From the NCBI RefSeq assembly GCF_002967765.1, contig NZ_PUHY01000005.1, positions 812,210-876,209 of the forward strand: 64,000 nt of DNA. The letters run 5' to 3'. The position numbers and the translations under genes are program-made. Below, piece after piece: positions 16,070 to 24,325 of this stretch (within the stretch, counting starts at the first letter, position 1; each line of letters starts with the position of its first letter). This DNA is from Blastopirellula marina (GTDB taxonomy: Bacteria > Planctomycetota > Planctomycetia > Pirellulales > Pirellulaceae). The notes under the pieces were generated by a model, which made no database searches, had not been told where the DNA came from, and worked only from the letters and a program-made list of their open reading frames with translations.

Positions 16070-18434
16070 GAGGAACCGCCGCCGGCGTACTAGAGTCCGC
16101 CTTCTCAAGGCAGCTCAGCAATTTCGCCTCGATCATGCTTTCCAGGTTATCGTCATGTTGTCCGAATTGTGCCGTCAGAAGCTCGCGCACATAGGGCATA
16201 ACGCTGAACTGTACGATCCGTCGAAGATGCTTCTCTGAAAGTGGAATATCGTCCGGGGCTGCTGTTTCATCATCGACATCCGATTTTTGTGTCATAAAGA
16301 GAGCGTGTCCGATGTGTTGCTCCGGTAAGATCCCTCTTTCGTGAAGTAGAGCATTGCATTCTGCCAAGGTGCTGCTCTTGAACCCAATTGGATTGTTGCC
16401 CAGACGGTCGAGCCAGCGTTGTAACGTGTCCATCTGGGGGTGTAGGTTCAACCATAGAAAGCGTCGACGCAGCGCCAGATCCAACCGACCAATCGAACGA
16501 TCTGCACTGTTCATCGTGCCAATGATGAAAAGATTCCGGGGAAAGACGAATCGGCGGCCAGATAGAAGTCGGACGGTGGTTCCACGATATTCCAAGAGTT
16601 GAAGCAATTCACCCAGCACGGCAGCCGTATCGCACCGGTTAATTTCATCAAGGACGAGGACATGCTGTGCCTTGGGATCGAAATCTCGGAGCTGTTCGAC
16701 CCATTCCAAGAAGAATCCTTGCTTCAGTGAAAAGGTCAGCGTGCCGTTCTCGCTCGTTGTGGGCTTAATTCCCTCGAAGAAGTCTTCGTATGACCAGTTC
16801 GCGTGCATGTAAAGAACATGATGCGTTCCCTGAGGTCGCCCTGGCTTTTGGCGAACGAAGTATCTGGCAAACTGCCTCGCAATGTAGGTCTTGGAGGTGC
16901 CCGGGGGTCCCACGAGAACAACTTGCTGTTTGGCAAGCAAGGATTGTTCAATTTCTTCAAGGAACTCCGGAGACAACGAGGTAAAGTAGCCTAGTTCGGA
17001 AAGCGATTGAGGAGCAAATTCATCGACATCATCCTCTGATTCGTCTTCTGGCGACATCTTGGTCGCTTTCGCCTTGGTAACGCTCCAATCTCCTGAGGTA
17101 CTTGCTCGGAAAAGGGGCCAAGCCCATGTGAAGAACTCACCAACTTCTTGCACAAGCGTTTCTTGGTGATTGGGCAATTCCGCGAGCGCGAATTCACGAA
17201 TGACGTTGAAGTCATCAATCTTCGACTCGTCACCAAACCATTGTTGAAAGACGCTGTCGTCGCTCAGCACTTCGTTCACGAATTGATCGGCAGCCCATTG
17301 TAGGGTCTCCTCACCAGTGACGAGCTTGATCAACGTGTCGTCTGGCGAATTCTGGAAGAACTCAATGACGAGGCTCCGATTTTCTAGGATGGCCTTCTTT
17401 AACCTTTTTAGGTAGTCCTCACAGTAATTGCCAAAGGCGAAGCCATACCGCCACAAACGCTCCTTGCCGAGCATCCGAAAATAGAGTTGGACTGATTTGG
17501 TTTTGCTGCCGGCGGCAGGGTCATAAAAGGCCATCCAATAATGGTCGTGATAGCCCCCCTTGCCGAAATCATTCTTTTTTAATCTCGAAAGCGGCCCCTT
17601 TCCGCCAGCAACCTCAGGGCTCAAGCGTTCGATGTAGTTTGTGCGCAGCATATCGACAAATTGTTTTGCCGGATCACGCAAGACTCGAGCATAGCGATCT
17701 TTTTGCTGCTCGTGCCACGTAGAATCTTCGGTATGGTCCGCCAGGTCTTCGAGGTAGGCTACGGTCTCTTCAGAAAACAGTAACTCGGTATCTCCGGGTT
17801 CTGCATTGCCGCTGTCTTCTTCGTCGTCTTGGTCCTGATTTATCTTCTTTACCGTTTTGTCAATCTTTACCGCTTCGGATAACTTGCTTCTTTCCTTAAG
17901 CGATAGCGTCAGCTTGAGGTAGTACCGCGAGAGGTCGCCAGAGCTCGGCGCATCTTTGACGGCATGGTTCGATGGGAAAAGCTTGATCGTTTTCCGCGTT
18001 CCATCTTGGCCGGTAGGCAGCTCAGATAAGAACGTATAGGCAACGGGTTCCGGGATGGCCCACACATGAAGTGTGCCTTGCTCAACATCCCAGTGGGTAA
18101 GGACATAGACCAGCGGCTGAGATCGTGCGTCCGCATGCAGTGTTTCCACGACGGTGGTGCCTAAGGACGACCAATGATGCTCTCCAACTCGAGAATTTCG
18201 CAGAATGAGAGTGCCGTCTCGCCATTTGTAGGCACCGATCTTTATCTGTTCAGGGAGATAGCTGCCAGCGGAGATGCGATTGCAAAACAGCTGAACCATA
18301 CACTTGGCGGCATTGCTGCGTTGATCCTCGACTATCGCGATTTCTGGAAACGTTGAGACTGGTATGCTCAAGCTCTCGAGAACTTGCTTGGCCAATAGCT
18401 CATGAGATGTTGGTTCGTTGGGGGACGCATTCAT
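16062..18434 (-). CDS. mcrB: McrB, GTP-dependent AAA+ motor of McrBC-type restriction
   Basis: A 790-residue protein. The C-terminal AAA+ domain has Walker A GPPGTSKTYIARQ (about 509), Walker B VLVLDEINRC (about 598) and the GTP-specificity element IGTMNSADRSIGRLD, a variant of the McrB MNTAD motif. Residues 1-450 hold the target-recognition part and an acidic linker (about 200-225, QDQDDEEDSGN). This region is long and does not resemble the E. coli DUF3578 reader in anything I can see, so the modified base or structure recognised is open. Start ATG 18434, 64 bases after the HNH gene. Confidence 0.9.
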   Translation of the reverse strand: MNASPNEPTSHELLAKQVLESLSIPVSTFPEIAIVEDQRSNAAKCMVQLFCNRISAGSYLPEQIKIGAYKWRDGTLILRNSRVGEHHWSSLGTTVVETLHADARSQPLVYVLTHWDVEQGTLHVWAIPEPVAYTFLSELPTGQDGTRKTIKLFPSNHAVKDAPSSGDLSRYYLKLTLSLKERSKLSEAVKIDKTVKKINQDQDDEEDSGNAEPGDTELLFSEETVAYLEDLADHTEDSTWHEQQKDRYARVLRDPAKQFVDMLRTNYIERLSPEVAGGKGPLSRLKKNDFGKGGYHDHYWMAFYDPAAGSKTKSVQLYFRMLGKERLWRYGFAFGNYCEDYLKRLKKAILENRSLVIEFFQNSPDDTLIKLVTGEETLQWAADQFVNEVLSDDSVFQQWFGDESKIDDFNVIREFALAELPNHQETLVQEVGEFFTWAWPLFRASTSGDWSVTKAKATKMSPEDESEDDVDEFAPQSLSELGYFTSLSPEFLEEIEQSLLAKQQVVLVGPPGTSKTYIARQFARYFVRQKPGRPQGTHHVLYMHANWSYEDFFEGIKPTTSENGTLTFSLKQGFFLEWVEQLRDFDPKAQHVLVLDEINRCDTAAVLGELLQLLEYRGTTVRLLSGRRFVFPRNLFIIGTMNSADRSIGRLDLALRRRFLWLNLHPQMDTLQRWLDRLGNNPIGFKSSTLAECNALLHERGILPEQHIGHALFMTQKSDVDDETAAPDDIPLSEKHLRRIVQFSVMPYVRELLTAQFGQHDDNLESMIEAKLLSCLEKADSSTPAAVPHD

Positions 18435-18498
18435 GGAAGTACGGACTTTTCTAAGATGACGTTCGAAATGCTAAGCTTCCACTTTCCACGTAACGACT

Positions 18499-19269
18499 TC
18501 ATTCAGCAGGACTGTTTTTGGGGAGCCGATCAAAAAAGCCCCTCTCCGCTTCTTGGGCCTTTTGGACGCCAGGAAGTCGTGCGCGGAAGACGGCATCTCG
18601 GAGATCATAGAACTCATCCATCGTTTGGGGCGGCTCAGTCACATCCAAGGCGTCAAAGTGATTGTTGAAGGAATTACAGGCAGAACAAGCCATGGCAGCA
18701 TTACTGTAGTCTTCCAGCCAATCGATGGGAATTCCTAGTCGTAAGCCCATTTTGGTGGGAATCACGTGGTCGACTTGTAGCAAGAGCCAGTGATGGTAGT
18801 TCTCAAAGAGATTAAGGCCACAGAAAACACAGCAGTCGCTACCCGCCAGCTCTCGTAGGCTTAGTCCATATCCCCGCCGACAATTGGTCACCGAGCGTCT
18901 GCCTAAGAGAGCCCTGCCTTGTTGCCGATACCGTTGAAACGGTAATGGTATTTCGAGATTGGCAGCGGATTCCAGCAGCGACGAAGATTGCGGTGGCAGG
19001 TCACGAGGATGGCATATCTGGCAGGCAGGTAATTCTGCGCAATATGCTCTTACCCAGTCGTCTAACTCTGCAATGGAGTTAGAACAAATCTTGAGGTAGC
19101 CGCCTGTGGTCCAGTTTGACCGCTTGGGGGTTGAGATATGACTGCATGACACGCGGTGTAGGCGTAGCGTCTCACAACGAGGTACTTTCTCGGTGTTGAC
19201 TACAAAGCCTTGGGGATTGTCGTTAAGCCATGCTTGGTAAGCGTCGTCGTCATTTTCAATCGTAATCAT
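18499..19269 (-). CDS. HNH endonuclease-family protein
   Basis: A 256-residue protein with an HNH core between about 140 and 215. CVFCG and SACN form the zinc-binding CxxC pairs around VDHVIPTKMG, which carries the Asp-His of the H motif, and NAAMACSAC supplies the Asn. A further cysteine set in the N-terminal half (CSH, then CAELPACQICH) suggests a second zinc site. HNH proteins nick or cut DNA. It precedes mcrB in the same direction by 64 bases and may be a second effector of the McrBC locus, but independent function is equally possible. Confidence 0.8.
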   Translation of the reverse strand: MITIENDDDAYQAWLNDNPQGFVVNTEKVPRCETLRLHRVSCSHISTPKRSNWTTGGYLKICSNSIAELDDWVRAYCAELPACQICHPRDLPPQSSSLLESAANLEIPLPFQRYRQQGRALLGRRSVTNCRRGYGLSLRELAGSDCCVFCGLNLFENYHHWLLLQVDHVIPTKMGLRLGIPIDWLEDYSNAAMACSACNSFNNHFDALDVTEPPQTMDEFYDLRDAVFRARLPGVQKAQEAERGFFDRLPKNSPAE

Positions 19270-19553
19270 GGCTCATTGCAGTTGCATCGAGGATGAGAAG
19301 GGAGAGGGAAGTTAGCTCGCAAGACTTCCTGGCTTGAGGCTAACGGGCTGAGTAGTTGACTAGGATCTTAGCGAATTGCTACGCCGATTGAAATTAGAAA
19401 TGTGGCTGTGGCAGTGGAAGCTTGTGTCTGTACCGGGTAGGAAGGTCAAGCAAGGACGCCTCGAGAGGATTAGAAACAAGTAGCAAGCGACGTCGTTGTT
19501 TGATAAGACTATCTGGACTATTAACGCCAGATCTACATCAGCGCGTGGGCCTC

Positions 19554-19730
19554 TTAATCGTTCTGGAGCTGGGCGATCTCGAACTCGATTTCATCGAGGC
19601 GGAGCAACAGCGCGCCCTCCACCTCGGCAGGATCCCCACGGAACCAGTATTCGCCGGCTCGAATCTTATCGAGCTTCTGATTCACTTGATGCCACTCGAG
19701 TTGCAGGTCTTGTAAAGGATCTGTTTTCAT
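19554..19730 (-). CDS. Small coiled-coil protein, paralogue B
   Basis: A 58-residue protein from ATG 19730, ending at TAA 19554. It is predicted to be two helices joined by a turn: a first helix (residues 5-24), the turn motif GEYWFRGDP, and a second helix ending EFEIAQLQ. The ATG directly follows the TAG of the upstream small gene with no gap, so translation is probably coupled. It aligns with that neighbour over most of its length ([SA]G[KE][WY]W turn, then a shared E..E..LAxLQ-like helix), which supports it being a real gene. Function unknown. Confidence 0.6.
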   Translation of the reverse strand: MKTDPLQDLQLEWHQVNQKLDKIRAGEYWFRGDPAEVEGALLLRLDEIEFEIAQLQND

Positions 19731-19961
19731 CTACCGTACGTTTCTGTTGGATCGCATCCCGGATTGAACATGGGCAAGTTCGTTGCGGATCTCTTTCAAC
19801 TCCTCGAGCATCCGTTGCTCGGCGGCTTCGTCAGTGCCAACGTGCCACCACTTGCCCGAGTGCAGCAGTTCCAGTTGATTCTCGAGAGCACGTCGGCGGG
19901 ACTCTAAATGGGCCAATTGATCGCAAATCATAAGAGTATAAGTACGGATGGAAGCTTGCAC
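19731..19961 (-). CDS. Small coiled-coil protein, paralogue A
   Basis: A 76-residue protein: an amphipathic helix (LAHLESRRRALENQLELL), a turn SGKWWHVGTD, a second helix (MLEELKEIRNELAHVQ) and a basic tail. It abuts paralogue B (19554-19730) with stop and start touching. The two look like a tandem duplication that diverged. Position between the HIT-PLD-helicase gene and the HNH/McrBC genes, in the same direction, suggests a role as adaptor or regulator in the array, which is inference only. Confidence 0.65.
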   Translation of the reverse strand: MQASIRTYTLMICDQLAHLESRRRALENQLELLHSGKWWHVGTDEAAEQRMLEELKEIRNELAHVQSGMRSNRNVR

Positions 19962-20111
19962 GGTTCTGCTTTTAAGTGCGAATGAGACTTACAAACAGGA
20001 TTTCTTTACCGGCACATGATAATAGCCTAGTGGGTTACGCAGTGCACGGAGATTTGTGGGCCCTACACATTTCGTGCAGGTGACGGCCTGTATTTACTCG
20101 GTCTCTTGCTT

Positions 20112-23100
20112 TCAAGTACCTTCGGGTACTCCCATCTGCTGGCGCATTGCCTGAGGCACGGGATCTCTGAGCTTCCAGTGTACGGAGATTGGTTGTTCTC
20201 CTTCCCATTGCTCAAAATCGACCTCGCCGCAGTACACAAATGGAGCGCCTTTCTGATCCAGGGTCTTTTGTTTGCGAACAAAGAGATGTACTTGAACTCC
20301 TCGTTCCTTGTGGTCTCGAATCAGACGCCCGTCCTTGCTATTCGTTCTTGTCTGATTCTGGCTTTGCCACTGAAAGGTACGTTCGTCAATGAAACGATCG
20401 TCATAGCGATGATTCTCGTTCAGGCTTTTCTTCTCCAGCGTGACTAACAAGAAGATGTGAGGATTAGCCGTGACAAAGCCCTTATTCCATTTACCAGGCT
20501 TAAAGGATAGTCCGAAAAGTGGGGCGATATCCTTACGCATGTAATGTCGCCAGATCTCCGCTTTAGAGGGGTTAGATTCTGAACGGATCGGTTTCATCTC
20601 TAGCTGGTCACCGGCTGTCTCGAATGTCACTTGGAAACGGGTTCCACGTTGGCCGGCGCTAGCCCCGAACCATGCTCGCATAATTTCGGGTAGGACATTG
20701 TCCGTAGACTCGCGATCCCTGCGTATTACATTAACGAACTGCGTAACGAAATTCACAGCGTACACTTGTTCATTCACGAGCACGTCAACCCACCCAGACG
20801 GGATTCCGGCCGTCTTTTCTCGGTCGGGCAGCTTCAGGATCGGACGCCCATTGGAATGGATTACACGGCAGACAAATCGCGTGGAAGTTGAGTTCTTCTG
20901 GTCACGATCAAGATACTCCGCAAGCCGCCAATCAACCAGTTCTCGTACTAAGGCTCGAAAGTCCTCTGCCTGATCGTCAGGAACGGAAAAGCGGGTGGCA
21001 AAAGTCACGCCATCATACTGGAAATAGGACTCGCCCCCGGTGCCTCGACCGTCACGCCAGGCCTTAATCGGATTGTCTTCAAGCGACTTTTTCAGCTGAC
21101 GATCGTCATCAAGTGTGTCTCCCATTTCGGCGCGAAGTTTGTGGCTCTTCTGTGCGATTCTGCGAACTTCATCCCGAAGTTGATCGATCGTGATCTGTCC
21201 TGGCATTGCGCCATGACTAAGCATGGCTTGCAGTACGAGCATCTTGAAGCTCTTTGTCATCTCAGTTGATTCCAAGGAGTCGAGGAAATCTCCCATGGAC
21301 GCGATAACTTCGCTTTCGGAAGGACTAAGGTCTCCCATGGATCGTAAGAACTTCGTCCAGGATCCATGGGTCCGTCGCACCGATCGTGGATTGTACCCGG
21401 AATGATACAATTCGATCGCCGTCGGGCGGATCCCATGGCGGTCTCGAAAGTCCTCGTAGAAAGCGAGGATGGCATCATCCTCGGGTCGAATCCTGAGCAA
21501 AGACTGGATAATGTCAATCGCTTCGAGTTCGTAGGTGATATTACATCCTTCCGGCAGACCGGCCTCTCCTCGTTGAAGTAGTCGCATCGCGGCGGAGATT
21601 TCGGCGTCCGATTCTTTCAATCCCATAATGGGTTGTAGAAGTGATCGAATCTTCAGAAGGAAGGCTCGGTGATTGCCGATGTAGTCAATGACCTTCAGAT
21701 TTTCTTTCCCGTCGGAACGGCGGAGCCCCCGGCCGAACTGCTGCATCCAGATCGTGCTCGATTCTGTTGGTCGCAACATCAAAACGGTGTCGATGTTGGG
21801 GATGTCGAGACCTTCGTTGAACATATCTACGGCAAAGATGATGTCGAGGTCGCCGCTGGTCAGCGCTTCAATAGCCGAAGCCCGAGGCGCGGAACGATCA
21901 CCTGAATGAACGGCAACTGCCCGAACGCCTTTCTCGGTGAAGAAGTCAGCCATGAAGTTGGCATGGCGTTGAGAGCAGCAAAATCCAATCGCTCTTGTGC
22001 CACCCTGTAAGCGAAGTTGCTCGAGGGCATTTTCGGCGCGGCGCGTGGTGGCAACCGCGTTGGTCAATTCTGCTTCATCGAATTTCGCACTCCGCCAAGG
22101 AATGTTGGAATAGTCGACTTCGTCGGGGACACCGAAGTAATGAAACGGGCACAAAAGATTGGCTTCGATGCCAGCAACAAGATCCTTGCGATAAACAAGA
22201 TTTTCTTGACAGAGCCCGAGCAGATCGCCTCCATCCATGCGTTCGGGGGTAGCCGTGAGGCCAAGTAAAAACTGGGGTGTGAAATAGTCGATTAACCGGC
22301 GATAGGTTTTTGCCGCTGCATGATGAAACTCGTCAATGACAATGTAATCAAATCGATCGCGTTCGAAGCGATTTAGGTGTCGCGCCCTTCCTAGGGTTTG
22401 AATCGATGCGAAGATGACATCGGCATCGGGAGTTTTGTCGGTTCCTGTGTAGAGACCGAGCCTGGCATTCGGTCGAATACGTCGAAAGGTCTGCATGGCT
22501 TGATTTAGAATTTCTTCGCGATGGGCGACAAACAACACTCTGGGAAACATCTCGCTCGTTGAATCAAATGCTGCGAGCCAAGTCTTTCCTAAGCCAGTAG
22601 CCAAGACGACTAAACCAGCTTCGTTGCCGGCCATTCTGGTTGATTTAAGTGCCGCTAGAGCCTCTTCTTGGATCGCATGTGGCTTGGGCGGCGGTTCTGG
22701 GGTTTCTTCGACGACCTCGACGATACGCTTATTAGATACCGGACCTCTTCGCTCTCGGTACGCATCAATCCAGTCCTGATCGACGACCCTCGTGTCAGGA
22801 TGAACGAATAAATCCTCGAAGGCTTTCGTGACCTCACCAAAGCCACGATCGGTGTCCGAATGGAGAATGCGATAGTTCCATTCCATCCCATCACGAAGAG
22901 CGGGCATTGTTAAATTGGAGCTGCCGACAAATGCCGTGTTTGGATGATCTGCCCCAGCGAAGATGTACGCTTTTGGATGAAAGGAAGTCGTTTTTGCTTC
23001 AAAGATTCTGAGCTGAAGATTGCCTCCGAGGTCCAGCAGGTCGATTAGCGCATCGGGATCCGTTACATTAAGATAATCGCCGGTGACAATACGAACTTGT

Positions 23101-23678
23101 CCGCCGCGATCTAGCAAGTCACTAAGATGCTCTCGAACCAGCGCGACGCCACTTCGGAGAATAAAAGCAACCGCTAGGTCTGCTTTGTCAGCCCGATCAA
23201 GACATGCTCTTAGGTGCGGCAAGAAGGGATCGTCCGTCCCTCGAACGAGCAAGCTATCCGTTGCCGTTCCTGGTAAGAGGTCAACTCCAGCCGCGGTCGT
23301 CTTGAGATAATTTCCACGACCAGGTATTACATGACGCACACCACCACGAGGATCGGGAACGTCTCCTTCACGTCTGGGGATCAAATGAACATGAAGATGA
23401 GGCACCGTCTGGCCGGCGGCAGTTTCCACGTTTATGCCGATATTAAAGCCATGGACGGAATATCTTTGTTCAATAAGCGCACGGCCGCGATCGAGAGCAT
23501 GCAGAATTGCCAGCTGTTCTTCCTTGGTTGCGTCAAACCAATTGGAGACGTGTCGCGTAGTAACGATAAGCAAGTGTCCCTCGGAGACAGGAAATCCGTC
23601 CCAAAGTGCGTATACCAAGTCGTCATGAAAGACGATTCTTGATACTTCGACGCTGCAAAAGGGGCATTCACTGGACAT
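20112..23678 (-). CDS. HIT-PLD nuclease-SF2 helicase-DUF3427 fusion
   Basis: A 1188-residue multidomain protein. Residues 1-125 are a HIT domain: zinc-type CPFC at 5-8 and the His triad HLHVHLIP at 94-98. Residues 150-310 form a phospholipase-D-like nuclease with FHPKAYIFAG (about 232) and FVGSSNLT (about 252), one HKD half-site. The SF2 helicase core follows: Walker A TGLGKTWLA (about 362), DEFHH (about 447), GLTATPER, and motif VI QQFGRGLRR (about 647). The last 200 residues, ending near FVYCGEVDFEQWEGE, are DUF3427. PLD-helicase-DUF3427 proteins recur in defence islands. The HIT domain adds a nucleotide hydrolase or transferase activity. Its start overlaps the SprT-like gene by 11 bases. 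Confidence 0.88.
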   Translation of the reverse strand: MSSECPFCSVEVSRIVFHDDLVYALWDGFPVSEGHLLIVTTRHVSNWFDATKEEQLAILHALDRGRALIEQRYSVHGFNIGINVETAAGQTVPHLHVHLIPRREGDVPDPRGGVRHVIPGRGNYLKTTAAGVDLLPGTATDSLLVRGTDDPFLPHLRACLDRADKADLAVAFILRSGVALVREHLSDLLDRGGQVRIVTGDYLNVTDPDALIDLLDLGGNLQLRIFEAKTTSFHPKAYIFAGADHPNTAFVGSSNLTMPALRDGMEWNYRILHSDTDRGFGEVTKAFEDLFVHPDTRVVDQDWIDAYRERRGPVSNKRIVEVVEETPEPPPKPHAIQEEALAALKSTRMAGNEAGLVVLATGLGKTWLAAFDSTSEMFPRVLFVAHREEILNQAMQTFRRIRPNARLGLYTGTDKTPDADVIFASIQTLGRARHLNRFERDRFDYIVIDEFHHAAAKTYRRLIDYFTPQFLLGLTATPERMDGGDLLGLCQENLVYRKDLVAGIEANLLCPFHYFGVPDEVDYSNIPWRSAKFDEAELTNAVATTRRAENALEQLRLQGGTRAIGFCCSQRHANFMADFFTEKGVRAVAVHSGDRSAPRASAIEALTSGDLDIIFAVDMFNEGLDIPNIDTVLMLRPTESSTIWMQQFGRGLRRSDGKENLKVIDYIGNHRAFLLKIRSLLQPIMGLKESDAEISAAMRLLQRGEAGLPEGCNITYELEAIDIIQSLLRIRPEDDAILAFYEDFRDRHGIRPTAIELYHSGYNPRSVRRTHGSWTKFLRSMGDLSPSESEVIASMGDFLDSLESTEMTKSFKMLVLQAMLSHGAMPGQITIDQLRDEVRRIAQKSHKLRAEMGDTLDDDRQLKKSLEDNPIKAWRDGRGTGGESYFQYDGVTFATRFSVPDDQAEDFRALVRELVDWRLAEYLDRDQKNSTSTRFVCRVIHSNGRPILKLPDREKTAGIPSGWVDVLVNEQVYAVNFVTQFVNVIRRDRESTDNVLPEIMRAWFGASAGQRGTRFQVTFETAGDQLEMKPIRSESNPSKAEIWRHYMRKDIAPLFGLSFKPGKWNKGFVTANPHIFLLVTLEKKSLNENHRYDDRFIDERTFQWQSQNQTRTNSKDGRLIRDHKERGVQVHLFVRKQKTLDQKGAPFVYCGEVDFEQWEGEQPISVHWKLRDPVPQAMRQQMGVPEGT

Positions 23679-24195
23679 CCTTGTTCTCCATCGACTTGGG
23701 GCGACTCTGAATGACTAAAACTCCGTCTAACCCTGATTGCTGGCACGGAACACATCGCCAATTGGGTTGCGGACGCTTCGATGTCCGGGTCGTGTGACAG
23801 ATCGGACAGGTGTGTACGTACTCGACACCCTGGGAATCGCGGCAGGTGCCAAGCAACTCCGCCTCTTGACTGAGCCGTGGCTGGAAGCCAGCAATTTGGA
23901 CGAGTTCTTTCCATTCCGGCCCGTGAATTAGGACGCTATTTCCATGAAGGTGAAATACGGCAATATGAGCGGCCTCGTGGCAGAGAACCTCGTCGAAGAG
24001 CTCGGCGTAGTCAGCATTCTGGAGAAGGACACTGAGTCGGATCAGGTTGCGCTCTGGATACGCACGCCCCAACGAGCGTCGAAGTCGTGTGCTCCACTCG
24101 TACGCAATCACGTTGGCAAGTTCTGGGACTTCCCACTTGTTTGTCCAACGACGCAGCAGTCTTGGGCATCTAGAGAGTACATCGGTGTGTTTCAT
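23668..24195 (-). CDS. SprT-like zinc metalloprotease
   Basis: A 175-residue protein with the gluzincin site LCHEAAHIAVFH (His73, Glu74, His77), a third ligand expected near HGPEWKELV, and a C-terminal zinc ribbon with cysteines 130, 133, 148 and 151. This is the layout of SprT/Spartan proteases, whose eukaryotic members degrade DNA-protein crosslinks. It overlaps the downstream HIT-PLD-helicase gene by 11 bases, so the two are almost certainly translated together. A protease paired with a helicase-nuclease could clear proteins from DNA ends. This is inference from neighbours. Confidence 0.85.
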   Translation of the reverse strand: MKHTDVLSRCPRLLRRWTNKWEVPELANVIAYEWSTRLRRSLGRAYPERNLIRLSVLLQNADYAELFDEVLCHEAAHIAVFHLHGNSVLIHGPEWKELVQIAGFQPRLSQEAELLGTCRDSQGVEYVHTCPICHTTRTSKRPQPNWRCVPCQQSGLDGVLVIQSRPKSMENKDVQ

Positions 24196-24325
24196 AAAAC
24201 TTGACAGAATGTCCTCGGTGACGTGAGTGTTCTTATGCGAAGAGGTACGTGATTCTGCCTAGAAAGGAACCTTGGGTAACTCGCTCATGGGAAACGTTAC
24301 AAGAGGCGATGCGCTTTGCATAGGA

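Noticed and set aside
19422..19715. 97-codon plus-strand frame
   Set aside because: Antisense to the 58-residue coiled-coil gene, which has a coupled start and a paralogue.
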